NCBI GenBank assembly: GCA_023055355.1
Contig: JALJCS010000002.1
Coordinates: forward strand, 85,027,001 to 85,091,000
Source: Agelaius tricolor
Lineage: Eukaryota; Chordata; Aves; Passeriformes; Icteridae
Direction of reading: 5' to 3'
DNA: 64,000 nt
Every line of letters starts with the position of its first letter. The first letter of the stretch is position 1. A model generated the notes under the pieces. It did no database searches and had not been told where the DNA came from. It saw nothing but the letters and a program-made list of their open reading frames with translations. Below are positions 24,673 through 35,586 of the stretch, piece by piece. Both the position numbers and the translations under genes were made by a program.

Positions 24673-26680
24673 AATATTTGTTTTGAAAATGAAACAGGTA
24701 GAGTGACAGAGACTGGCATCATCAGTTATCTGATGGCAGGAATCAGCATCTTGATACTGTGATAGATAACAGGGAAGGTGTGGATAGACTCTAAGGATTT
24801 TGGAAGGTCAGTGGGAAGGGTGCGTAGGGTGGTTATGTAAACAAGAATAATCCAGTCTGCCACACAGCACACCTTCTCTTTGCAAAAACTGGTCACTACA
24901 GAGGAACAGCAACATCATCTAGCATACTAGGAGCAAAGGCTGAGTTGAAATCCTCATTTTCTGGTCCAGTTCTTTTTCTGAAGCTAAATTACAAAGATGG
25001 ACCTATAAGCAAAGAGGAGGAAAAGAACAGCAGTTGAAAACATCCTTCTCTGTCTGCCTGCAGGGAACCTGTAAAAATGAGGGAATGAGGATATCCTGCT
25101 ACACCTATGTAGCAGAAAGGGTATGTTACCATTTCAGAGTGTGCTGTGCAAGGGAAATAATCACTCCATGAACTAGGAGGGCACATAGTGTTTGGCAAGA
25201 CAAGGGAAGAGGTGCAAGCTGTCACCCAGAACTGGTAAATCAAGAAGGATAAGACTGGAAGTAAGGCCTGGGATTTAGTTGGCTAATAACTCCATTGAGG
25301 GCTGTCCCAATAGGAAGCTGGATAAGTAAACATCACTAATATGGATGGAAGAATCTGGTATGTAGAAAGGCTCAAAGGAGAGACTTGTCTCCCCAGCATT
25401 TGCAGTAAAGTGCAAAATAAAAAGGCAATTCTGCCATCACCCACAGACTGGGACAAGTGAGGTCTTTGTATCTACTGAGTATAAGGAAGGTTGGTATTCC
25501 CAGTTTATAAGGAAATTGCACTCGTTGGGTGTTTTGCTTGTTTTGCTTAGTGCAGCCCTGTGCTATCACTGAATTCACTACTCTATGTTAAAGGTGGAGC
25601 TCACTCTAATGGAATTATTGCCATCCTATTCTGTATATTAATAAAGATATATTAATTTGATGGGTCCAGACTTCAAGTTTCAAACAGGATTTGTGTTTTT
25701 CAACTAATGTCAATTCGAATGAAGCATGAGTCTGTACTTAAGATATCTTACTGCTGTTTCTTGAAAGTATAGAGGTTACATTTACTCCTGATGAAAAATG
25801 ACAACATGACTCACATTGCTGTTTTGGAGACTATGAAGAAGAAATGCTGTCAGGGCTGAAGAACTTTTTGAGGACAAGAATTTCATCAGATGAATGAAAA
25901 AAAAAAACCCAAGAGGGGTAAAAATTGAAAAAGCTTGCCTGACTTTCACTGGAGGTACACCCAGAGAATATGGAAAACATCCCTCTGGAAAAATAACAGA
26001 TTTTAACAATGGTTGCTGAAAGAAGGTCTTTGAAGGATAAGTCCCACTTTGTATTTATACAGGAATAAGCTACACATCTGGCATAAATCAGTGTTTTGTT
26101 GGAGCTTCTGAAGATAAAATTGAACTATACTTGTTTTAGGATTTAGCCCTTTATTTCCATACTGTAGAAAACATAGGTTTTAGTGATCTTAGTCAAACAA
26201 GCAGAGCCATACAAGAGTAAACAGGTTGTTAATTCAAAATCACCTTAGGGCCTTCTTCTGCTCCCACTGAAATCAATGTCTAAATTCCCATCAGTTTGAG
26301 TGGGATAATAAAGAAAGAAAAATAGCTCTAATATCCATGTTAATGTATTTGCTAAATATGAGAATTAATCAGCAGCTTGGTAAACTGGTTCAGCAGCCTG
26401 ATGCATTTGCTGAATCAACCTTGCCAAAACAGATGCACCATCTGCCTCACAGTTTCTAAAACACTGGTGAAACAAAGCAACATTTTTATAAGAATAAAAT
26501 TGTAAGTTGGTTTTGCTGTTACATGCCTTCATTTGTGCTCAGGCAGAACTACTTAGCACAAAATGCTATGTATCTCTAGTGCACCAAAATTAATTTTCAT
26601 ATAAACTCTATTTATGGCAGAACTTTTAGGTATGAGAAGAAGATAGCCTTGCTCCTTCACCATGTCTTGAACCATAATAC

Positions 26681-26920
26681 TGTGTATGAATTGCAAGAGG
26701 ATTGCAAAACAAATATCCCTGAATTTTTAAAAACTGTTCTTGTGTGCTTCCTATTCTAGAGTCAGCTGCCAGAATTCATCCAGTCCACTTTACAGTTAGG
26801 TATTGCTATTACTACTTCTGTGCTCAATTGCAGGTTTTTACACTGCTCACAGTTTTTCAGGTTTCCTTTATTGTGGAGACTATGAAGCAAGGTGGCTTTG
26901 AACCAAGATGCAGATACTAA
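26681..26920. repeat. Dispersed 240-bp duplication, copy 2
   Basis: Direct-orientation partner of 24114-24353, 2.57 kb away start to start. The intervening DNA is not duplicated. Both the acceptor-like and donor-like sites are kept, and the 40-nt segment between them differs by one substitution (CTA versus CTG). Confidence 0.9.
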
Positions 26921-29068
26921 TGCCAACTGTGTAGCTTATTTCCAAAGCAAAGTTTTTGCTTTGTCATATTCATACTTCATATGTGGAATAAAATATACAG
27001 AAAAAAAGATGAAGACAGACTTCTGTTTTGTTAAAGTCATTACGAATATTTAGTGCAACCCTTACAGCAAATGACAGGCTTTCAGAAATGCTGAAAAGAT
27101 TAAGGCACTAAATATCCTTGAGCTTTCTTCAGTTTGGTACCTTGGGAAAACCACACTTTAATACTCACATTTACTGCTGGTTTTGTGAGCCATTTTTACT
27201 TTATTGGTAACAGGTAGTTTTAGTACTGGTATTTCAATAAAATCCCCTTTTGTTGCTTATTTTTACCCCTTTGCACTTTGAAAAGCATTGGACAAAGGGT
27301 CTTGGGGAAAAACAAAAGGGTGTTCACCATCTTCTCTCTGCCATAGTCAGTAACTGGGGTAAATACAAACAGGTGGATTTTTTCTGTTCAAATGTATGTG
27401 GAGTAGAGCATTTTGCTTGAGGTGAAACTTTTAACATATGGGAACCCCAAGAGATGCTGTTCAGACTGTAAATTTTGCACACACAGAGGCAGTTTTGTTT
27501 CTTCACCTGGTGCTCATTTACATTAATCCCACCCATATATATATGGTTCCTTTCTAAACAGGAGACAGAAAGCAACCAGGGTGGCCCAAGTCCATTAATA
27601 GCCTTACTGAAATGACTGTCAGGAGTTGAGAGAGTTTGCTTGGATACACCCCAGTAACCCTGGAAGCAGTGTGTGCCTCTCACTGCTTATCTTCTTTTTA
27701 AGGGTTGAACGTGTGCAGCTGTGTTTAAAGTAGGGAAAGGAAACTGTGGAAGGTACCGGCAATTTTATTTTGGGGACACCTTAGCTACAACCACTTCAAT
27801 GATGTGCTGTTTTGGAACCACAGCAACCCTGCCTCACCTTCGTACTGTTCCTTTAGCAGTATTTGGGATATTTGAATCCTGCTGACAGTGATTTTCTGTT
27901 GTGCTGGCCTGGTTTACTAAGGCAGTATGTGTCATAAGTGTGGGTCAGCCCTTACAAACCTGCCGCTCTTGGTATTTCACAATAGTCTGCAAAGGTGTTG
28001 CTCAACTGGAGTCCCAGCCCTGCAGCCATGATGTACAGAGGTGTTGAATCTCCTGATCAGATGTGGGCCCTTAGGCAATCCTGGCTGCACCTGAGCTGTG
28101 TTCATACTGCAGCTCCTGCTGCTGAATGATGATAAACTTTTTGACTGTCCTTGCAGATGTTTTCAAGTGCCGTATTTTATTTGTGCATCAACAAATGATC
28201 TGATATTTGCTAAGGGTTTGTATCTAGCCATTGAAGAATAACAAATGACTGTTTAGGTTGAGCTGAAATTTTGCAGCCTGATTCAGTTACAGTGGTGACT
28301 CACTTGGAGTTGGTTCTCACATGATTCACAAAGTGTATGGGTGACTCAACCCACAAATTTACTTAGCTCCCATGTTATTTTCCCTCTCAGTGAAAAAAAA
28401 AATTGGTTATAATAAATAATCACAGCAAACTTTGACTTACCCTGAGGTAAAATAAATATGTGTGTTGAAAGGCTGCATATTTGTAATAATAAAGTATTTA
28501 GTGAGGTAAGGATGAAATAATGGGATGTAGGAATTGTTAGACAAGAAAGAAAGGTGATATGCATTTCTTTTGCTTTTGTTGCATAGCAGAGATAAATAAA
28601 GGAAGAATAGCTACTTTCTCTATGATGTGAAATGCTCAGAGAGGCTGTTTTGACATTCTTACTATTATTTTCAGCCAATTCTTGGCATTTTTCTCTGAAA
28701 TAAGCAGATTTAGATATGTCCATGTCTGGTTCAGACATTTTGAAGTTATGTCAGTTCAGAAAATGTGAAGTTTCCAGGTTCTGAACTGGCTCTGTGTAGG
28801 ATGTGGTAGGCTGGCACACCTGTTCCTGAAGTTGGCTGTGACCTTAAGTTGGCTGTCTGAAAAATTGATTGGGTTCCTTCACAAAATCAAATTCACAAAG
28901 GTAAGAAATTAGGTCCCAGCAGGAACTATAAGAAGTTTTTCCTCAAAAGATGGAGCTGCTGTCAGTGTTTGATAACCAAACGCAGAGGCACATGGCTGTT
29001 GTGTAAATACAGTATAAATTAATTTGAGTTTGGAGTTAGGTGGAAACATCACCATATCCTTTTTTGTG
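26921..29068. other. NSMCE2: Intronic DNA, nothing assigned
   Basis: AT-rich sequence without recognisable exon or mobile element. The open frames at 27324-27683 and 28346-28738 (minus) show no family features. Confidence 0.4.
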
Positions 29069-29507
29069 CTGTCCTGTTGTAGTGCGTTTTTATACTTTGT
29101 AGTACTTTGAAGTAGTTTTGTTTTTGTATCCCCATATTTTTCCCAAATGGTTTATCCCAAACTGTACCCCCCTCCCTTTACCTGTGTTATCCCTCTCCTG
29201 GGATGAGATCATCCCCAAACCCCCACCCTGGCTCTCTGTCAATCACTCTGCATCCCATCCCCTCCATCCAGAAGTTTCGGTCCAGGTCGTCGAGTGATTA
29301 GCCAGATACAGGGGTCAGCCCCCCAAGCCTTGCCCCATACACTGTCCTAAATGTCTATCCCCCAGCATCCATCCCTTAGGGTCACTCATTGGTTGGTAAA
29401 ATGTTCTCTACTTTTGGTTTCCACCTCCCTTTAAATGTGACCTTGGCACATCTCCCGGGGCTCTTTGCAGGAGGGCCCTGAGGTGCAGGAGCTCCTTTGG
29501 GACTCCT

Positions 29508-29513
29508 AATAAA
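29508..29513 (+). promoter_or_regulatory. LTR polyadenylation signal AATAAA
   Basis: AATAAA within GACTCCTAATAAAACC, at the position expected of an R region in the solo LTR. It could act as a cryptic polyadenylation site for sense NSMCE2 transcripts because the LTR has the same orientation as the gene. Confidence 0.6.
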
Positions 29514-29595
29514 ACCTTGGATTAACCCCTGCTAAGAGTCGGCCCTTTCTCTTCTACCGATGTCTCTGGTGTCTCTTGTGCTGCACAGGCGCCCA

Positions 29596-29812
29596 GCCCA
29601 GGTGCCCTCAGCACCCTCGGGGCACACACAGAGAGTGTCTCCCTGCCAGCCCAGGTGCCCTCAGCACCCTCGGGGCACAGAGAGTGTCTCCCTGCTGTCA
29701 GCCCAGGTGCCCTCAGCACCCTCGGGGCACACACAGAGAGTGTCTCCCTGCTGTCAGCCCAGGTGCCCTCAGCACCCTCAGGGCACACACAGAGAGGTCT
29801 CCCCGCTGTGGC
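29596..29812. repeat. 52-56 bp minisatellite inside the solo LTR, four units
   Basis: Units begin with GCCCAGGTGCCCTCAGCACC at 29596, 29649, 29701 and 29757. Their lengths are 53, 52, 56 and about 56 bp, differing mainly by 4-bp insertions or deletions (an ACAC and a TGTC step). All lie downstream of the AATAAA. The open frames on both strands here are translations of the repeat. Confidence 0.92.
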
Positions 29813-29898
29813 CATGTCGGGGCTGTCCCCCGGTCTCTGCCGACTCGGGACTGGCCCAGGGCTCCTGGGAGGCTCCCACAGGGACCGAGACACTGTCC

Positions 29899-30630
29899 CA
29901 AAAGAATATAAACATCTAAATAACTGCATACCTCTGAGCTTTATAGCACTGAGTGACTAATCACCCTCCCTTTCATAAATGAAACAACAAAGAATCTGGA
30001 AAATGAAGAAATTCTGCCCTGTCAGCTGACTTTTAAAAGTCGCTTAAAAGTTCATTAGCAAGCAGGAATGTTTCTATACCTCACAAAACTCAAATGTCAG
30101 TAATATCCCTGAATTAAACTTCAAAAGTCCATATTTTGCAGGAATTAAATTACAGGGAACAAAAAATGCATGGTTTGAAAGACTGGTGAGAATTCTGAAT
30201 TCTATGAAAAGACAGTTCTTTTGTAGATTGTGTCACAGATTTGAGGAAACTGCAATATAGTTCAGGTATGGCAAGAAATTTCTGAGAGATAAAATGGATG
30301 GTACTGGCAAGCCTCCAAATACCAGGGACATAAAAGATAGCCCTGAGAAAGAGTACCTTGGAACAGTGACAGGATAAAAATATGCAGCTAAAGGACTTCT
30401 GTGCTAGAGAGAGAAGAACAAAAAGGCTAAAAAATAACCATGGTGTGTCACATGCTGAACCACTGCAATGCAAAGACCAGTGGAGCATTTCTGTGACAGG
30501 CAGAATGCTGTTCTTTTATCACAAGGTTTGCCAAGCAGCCACAAGCTGTTTCAGGTCTCTTTATAGAGAGTAAACCAAATGCACATGTTAATTTGAACTT
30601 TCCCTCAGCTAAAGGAGAAGGTAAAAGGAT
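29899..30630. other. NSMCE2: Intronic DNA, nothing assigned
   Basis: AT-rich sequence between the solo LTR and a SINE relic. The minus-strand open frame at 30150-30488 has no recognisable features. Confidence 0.4.
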
Positions 30631-30631
30631 G

Positions 30632-30845
30632 GCTTTGTGCTCAAAGCACAGAACTGGGATTTATTTATTCTGGGTTCTGCCGCAGTCTCCTTGTACAACC
30701 TTAGGCCAAGTTATTAATCTCCAAATGCCACAGCCACTCCATTTGTAAAATACATGGTACATGTCACAATGGGTGTTTGAGGCTAAATTCTTTAATGTTT
30801 GTGAAGTGTTTTGGGACTGGGCAGGACAATTATTAAATGCTGCAG
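30632..30845 (+). mobile_element. Ancient MIR-type SINE relic
   Basis: The order of landmarks fits the MIR-type amniote SINE: CTGGGATTTATTTATTCTGG; GTTCTGCCGCAGTCTCCTTG; an ACAACCTTAGGCCAAGTTAT core; CATTTGTAAAATACATGG; then TGTTTGTGAAGTGTTTTGGG and ATTAAATGCTGC in the LINE-like tail. It is heavily diverged. The subfamily cannot be named by eye. Confidence 0.6.
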
Positions 30846-32823
30846 CGCAGCATGCAGGGTTATGCTAATTAGTTCTTTTTAGACACTGATCCCTTGCTCT
30901 ATGGAGACTAATACCGCAAACTGGTCCAGTTTTAGTCTATGCTACCTTTGACCTTACTCATTCTGAGATTTGTCTGGAACAGAATAATTTATTTTTGACT
31001 TGGTGGTTATGGTAATTGATGAAATAAAAATACCCCAGACTGTCCCTTGGAATACCCTGCATTTACTCTTCCCTTAGGCTCTCCAAGCTGGCCTTTCAAA
31101 AAGCATGATTTTTGAAGGCATAGTTTTAATAGTTTAGGCATAGAATAGACACACTCCCAGTGGAAGAATCCATGAGAGGAAGGTGTATCCTTGCAGACAG
31201 ATATTGGCAGAAGACATGTCATGAAGTGGCTCATTCCATAAGCACTGCCTGTCAAACACAGAAACCCTTTTGCATGTATGGCTCTGACCAGGTGGTGTGC
31301 TGTGAGGCCATGAGTAAATGGATCTTTTAATAGTTTAACTACAGCTGTTTTTCTAAACAATTATGTGTTTAGTGTTTGCAAATGTGTTTTCTTATCAGGA
31401 CTGCTGGTAGATCATGTATGTATATGTATGTTATATATAACATATCTGTTTTCCTTGTTGCTGACCCTGTGTAAAAACCCGTGTGGTTCTTTGCTGCTAT
31501 GGCACAGCAGATGCTTTTGCTTTTTTTGTTGCTGTAAACAAGATGTTGTGACTGATACTTCTTTCCACCATATGTCCTGAACACTCCCAGTTCATCGTTA
31601 CATGTAATTTCCAGGATGCTTTGTAGGGTGTGTATGCCTCCACCCCATTTCAAAATCAATGTAGCTCTCAATGGATTGACTAATGGCTGCAAGGTGTTAC
31701 TTAGCATGCTGGTTTTGGCTGACAGTGCTGCTAAACAGTTGTTTGCTTAACGTGTCTTTCATGGTTCTCATGTGAAGTAACTTATTCTGAGGAATTGAAC
31801 ATGTCAGTGACTTCAGATCTGCTGGTAAGCATTTATCTGACATGCTGCTTAGACCAAGAAGGAACATGACCCCAGCTTGGTGCCCTAAACACTGATAATT
31901 TTGCCTTGTCCCTTTAGCCATACCCTATGTGTATTACCCTCAGACATTTTGTTATGCTGATCTCATCATTCCTATATCCATCAAGAATCTGTAGAGTAGG
32001 AGTGGGTGGGTGGCAAGAGCTAAAGAAAACTGTAATGAACCTGTAAAGGTGTTGTGCTGATGTAGTGTATAAGATGTTGTAATTCTGCCCCACTGTGAGG
32101 ATCTAGGACTGATGGGACATTTTCTTTCATTTGTTTTCATTTATGTTGTTGTGTAGACCATTCTCAACCCTCTTCTAACCCTCTCTTAGGCATAGGATAT
32201 GCAGCACCAAAGAGAAATTGCTTGTGCAGAGCAAAATGTTTGCATGTTATTATAGTGGGTGGACATGCCTTATTATTCACCTGTGATGTGTTGACTATCC
32301 AGAAGGTCTACCTGGCATTTCAGTAATAGCATGTGTGTGGTACAGTACTGAGTGTGGTCAGGAATGGTGTCTCTACTAATCATTTTAATGAAAGCAATCA
32401 TGTGGAAGTGAACAGAAACTGAATTTAAATTGTAAACATGAAAGAAGTTAAACTACAAGAAAGTGCATTCTTTGAGCATCTCTCACATCTGACTCTAGGT
32501 TTCTGTATGAGGTGGTTGTCTGAGCCTTTGTCATATGTGCTGCATTTCTGGGCTGTCCTCACAATCTAGTAATGTGTTGCTATTGGGAATTTAGCTGGTG
32601 TGAATGACTTTTTTTTTCCTCTCGATAGCTGGTGGAATTGTTCATGTTGCCCTTAGCAAATAGCAGGCTATTCTTACTTGAATAGACCTATGGCAGCAAG
32701 CTGTGTGATTAGTTAGGTGCTGAGGGAGAGTTTTATATAAGCATTCTCTTGAGGTTGGTGAGATGTCTTCATGCAAATGTTTGTAGCTCCACAGTGGCAC
32801 AGACAAAGTTTATTTGTGTGCAT
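30846..32823. other. NSMCE2: Intronic DNA, nothing assigned
   Basis: No exon or mobile element recognised apart from the small AT microsatellite at 31413-31447. Confidence 0.4.
31413..31447. repeat. AT/GT-rich short microsatellite
   Basis: GTATGTATATGTATG followed by TTATATATAACATAT, which is a short self-complementary stretch. Confidence 0.55.
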
Positions 32824-33370
32824 ACAATCATAACAGTATCCTGACCTAGAAGAGAGACATAAAGGCCATCGAGTCCAGCTCCTGGCCCTGCCAAGGACAC
32901 CCCAAGAATCCCACCATGTGTTTGAGGGCATTGTTCAAATGTTTCTTGAACTCTGTCAGGCTCGGCGCTGTGACCGCTTCCCTGGGAGCCTGTTCTGGTG
33001 CCTGGCCAGCCTCTGGGTGAAGAACCTTTTCCTAATACCCAACCTAAATACCCCTGACACAGCTTTATGCTGTTCCTTTGGGTCCTGTTCCTGGCCACCA
33101 AAAAGCAGAGGTCTGTACTTACCCCTCCACTTCCCCTCGTGGGGAGGCTGCAGACTGCAGTGAGGTTCTCCCCTTAGTGTCCTCTTCTCTGGGCTGACCT
33201 CATCCATTTCTCATACAGCTCCTCCTCTAAGCTGTTTACCATCTTCATGGCCCCCCTTTGGGTGCTTGCTAACAGATTTGTATCTTTCTTACAGATTGTG
33301 GTGCCTAAAACTGCACACAGCACTTGAGGTGAGGTAGCACCAGCACAGAGTGATGTAATGTACCCTCTCA
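32824..33370 (-). mobile_element. CR1 LINE 3' end, 5'-truncated (minus strand)
   Basis: The + strand shows the reverse complement of a CR1 3' part: CCATCGAGTCCAGCTCCTGG near the 3' end; CTTCCCTGGGAGCCTGTTCT (the trp-asn-arg-leu region); GAAGAACCTTTTCCTAATAC; and AACTGCACACAGCACTTGAG towards the 5' side. Frameshifts and stops are present. The right boundary is approximate. Confidence 0.88.
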
Positions 33371-34285
33371 AACATATGTTCTTTTTGGTAGCATAATGCT
33401 GTAAGTTACAGTTCCTGGCTTTATTTCTGCTCATATGTGTAAAGTCTTTTAATTCTGGAAGTTGGAGTTGAGAACCACTGTTTGAACTAACATTGACTGT
33501 GCCCTTCTTTTCACCTCTCAGTCTGAGGGTATGATTGAAGATGTTATGTTGATGCATATCTGCACTCAAATCTTCCATGAGTCAAGATAAAGAGATCCTG
33601 ATGTAACTCTATCAATGTGTAATCTGGTCCCTGTGGAGAGGAAAAGATTATTGACATTGCCGTTACTGCTGATGGATGCCTGTGATGAATGTCCCCATAA
33701 TTTATTTTACTCTGGGTGTCAGTCTCAGCAACTTAGAAGCACTTCAGGGTTACTTTTAGTATACTCAGCTGGATCTTCTATATGTCTACAGTGCCCTCAT
33801 TTGTCATGAGGGCAGATCTGAATGGTGGGTTGTTATTTGGACTATTCTTGTGTGTGTCTACATGTTACTTTTATGTTAAAGAGAGAATGTCGGTGAAATC
33901 AGCGTGATGTTGCAGAAAGGAATATGTTTGCACTACATGAGTCCAGATCAAAGCATTCTTTTATAATGTCTTGCATTTTAAATGAATTTTGATTTAGTAA
34001 GTGCCTTTTTGTTCTTGCATGCACTTGATAGCCAAGTTTCTTCTCCAGCTGAGTACTGAACAATGCTGGTTGGGGTTGTGATAGGTCTTCTTTTGCAGCA
34101 GTGTGCTGTGATGCTGGCACAGGCAAATCATTTGAGTGTGAGTGATTGTCCTCACTGCACTGGGCACAGGATGCTGTTTTCCTTTGCTCCTTTGGTCAGG
34201 TTTCACGGGATAAGGACTCTACATTCCTGCCTGGCTCCTGCAGCAGTCTAAGCATCTCTGATGACATGCTGTTGGTCTTTCATAG
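33371..34285. other. NSMCE2: Intronic DNA, nothing assigned
   Basis: Possible further CR1 sequence just after 33371, too diverged to call. No exon seen. Confidence 0.4.
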
Positions 34286-34301
34286 TCACTGTATTCCTTT
34301 G
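34286..34301. repeat. 16-bp direct repeat flanking the antisense LTR, left copy
   Basis: TCACTGTATTCCTTTG, identical to 35571-35586. The two copies bracket the antisense LTR and adjoining retroviral piece. Bases outside the pair differ (CATAG versus AAACC on the left; CGTCAC versus GTACC on the right). Confidence 0.95.
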
Positions 34302-35487
34302 CGTCACGGTTTGATGCTGGCACAATGCCAGTGCCCCCATGAAAATACCTTCTCTCTGGTGTCTGCTGTGAGATGTGACCAGGAATAAGCAAAGCAGGCC
34401 CCCATTTAGAAATAAAGAAAAAAAAACTTTATTAACTAAACTACAACTCTTAAGTAAAAAGAAACACACAGGGAAAATAAAAACCTTCCAAAAACATTTC
34501 CTCCTCCCCCTACCAAATTCCAATACATCCATCCCCCAAATTTCAACTCTCAGTCCATCACCACCCTTTAGATAATCAATTCTCAATTCATCAAGAGGAG
34601 AGGAGTCCTTCTTGTGCCATAGGTTTCCCCCAGAAACACCGGGGGATGCTTTGGATTTTTAAGGATGCTTTGTCCCGTTCCAAAAAGAGCACAGTCTCAC
34701 CTTTGGGACACCTGTCCCCCCCAAATTTCACCCCCTGGGGCCGAGGGGTCTCAACACTGAACCCTCTTGGCTCTGAGCCATTGCCTCCCCCTGGATGCAG
34801 TCTCTGTGTCACAGGAAACATGGTTCTGTCCATGGCTATAACAAGAAGAGTCCAGTTAAAACCACTCCATCATCTCTTCCCACCTAAGATTCTTCTTTAC
34901 TCTTCCGACATCTTTCACTTGCCCAGACCTTCACACTTGCACATTTCCTTCTTCCATTTCATCTCTATCTCTCTTCTAGGAAAGGTTAATGTTCTGCAAA
35001 GTTTTCATTGACCAAAAAAGGGTTAAAAGCTCCCACAAGTGGCCGGACACCTTCTTGCTGCACTCTCACCCTCCCACCCTTCTTCTTCTCGGCTGTGCTG
35101 CCGGCACATGTTATCAAGTTCCAAGGTAGCAGTCACTGGCACAGGCTGTACTCTCTCTCTCTCTCCTGGGGGGGCTGCCCGATACCTCCTGGTGCTTCTC
35201 CCACCCTTCCATGCCGGGGCCTCTTCACCTCCCATCTCTGTCCAAAGCCCCGGCCTACCTCACCCGGCCACGTGGCTCCTGTCCCCCACCCAGCAGCAGC
35301 AGCTGGATGGGGGAGAGATCCGAAACCTAAGAGAGCTTCCCCCGGGAGTGCTCTGCTTTTTAACCCGTGTTCTCAGTGGTGTATCCATTGTCCCCAGTGG
35401 CCACACCACGTGCCAATATTAAAATCTGGACACCTATTGGTGACCACAGCATATCCCAGAAAACCTACTTCCTGTCAAACCACGACA
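34302..35487 (-). mobile_element. Endogenous retrovirus LTR, antisense to NSMCE2
   Basis: The ends are inverted partners: CGTCACGGTTTGA at 34302 and TCAAACCACGACA ending at 35487. On the minus strand the LTR therefore begins TGTCGTGGTTTGA and ends TCAAACCGTGACG. A polyadenylation signal on the minus strand (TTTATT on the + strand at 34428-34433) lies near the minus-strand 3' end, as expected. The LTR is about 1186 bp, long for an avian LTR, with a CT run near 35153-35165. Several open frames here (for example 35008-35637) have repeat-like content and are not genes. I associate this type with songbird endogenous retroviruses from memory. Confidence 0.82.
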
Positions 35488-35570
35488 TTCCACCCTTCGC
35501 CTCTGAGAACACACATTCTAAAATTATTATCAAAATTACATGAAATACACTTCTACAAAACAATAAAACC
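35488..35570 (-). mobile_element. Truncated 3' internal retroviral sequence with polypurine tract
   Basis: Directly upstream of the LTR on the minus strand is AGAGGCGAAGGGTGGAA, a polypurine tract in the position that primes plus-strand synthesis before a 3' LTR. This marks the LTR as the 3' one. Only about 80 bp of internal sequence remain before the 16-bp direct repeat at 35571. No gag, pol or env coding sequence is present. Confidence 0.7.
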
Positions 35571-35586
35571 TCACTGTATTCCTTTG
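35571..35586. repeat. 16-bp direct repeat flanking the antisense LTR, right copy
   Basis: TCACTGTATTCCTTTG, identical to 34286-34301; see the left copy. It marks the other edge of the inserted retroviral fragment. Confidence 0.95.

Larger units (their letters stand above)
29075..29892 (+). mobile_element. Solo LTR of an avian endogenous retrovirus (+), 6-bp target duplication
   Basis: It starts TGTTGTAGTGCG and ends CCGAGACA, so the termini are TG...CA. The six bases on each side are identical: CTGTCC at 29069-29074 and at 29893-29898, a target-site duplication of the length typical of class II (ERVK-type) integrases. The polyadenylation signal AATAAA is at 29508-29513. About 80 bp downstream, in the U5-side part, is a four-unit minisatellite. 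No gag, pol or env sequence adjoins, so this is a solo LTR left by LTR-LTR recombination. Length is 818 bp. I associate this LTR type with passerines from memory; the termini and duplication are seen directly. Confidence 0.88.

Noticed and set aside
29522..29960. Overlapping open frames on both strands around 29.5-29.96 kb
   Set aside because: They repeat with the 52-56 bp minisatellite of the solo LTR; frames are open on both strands because the units are GC-rich.
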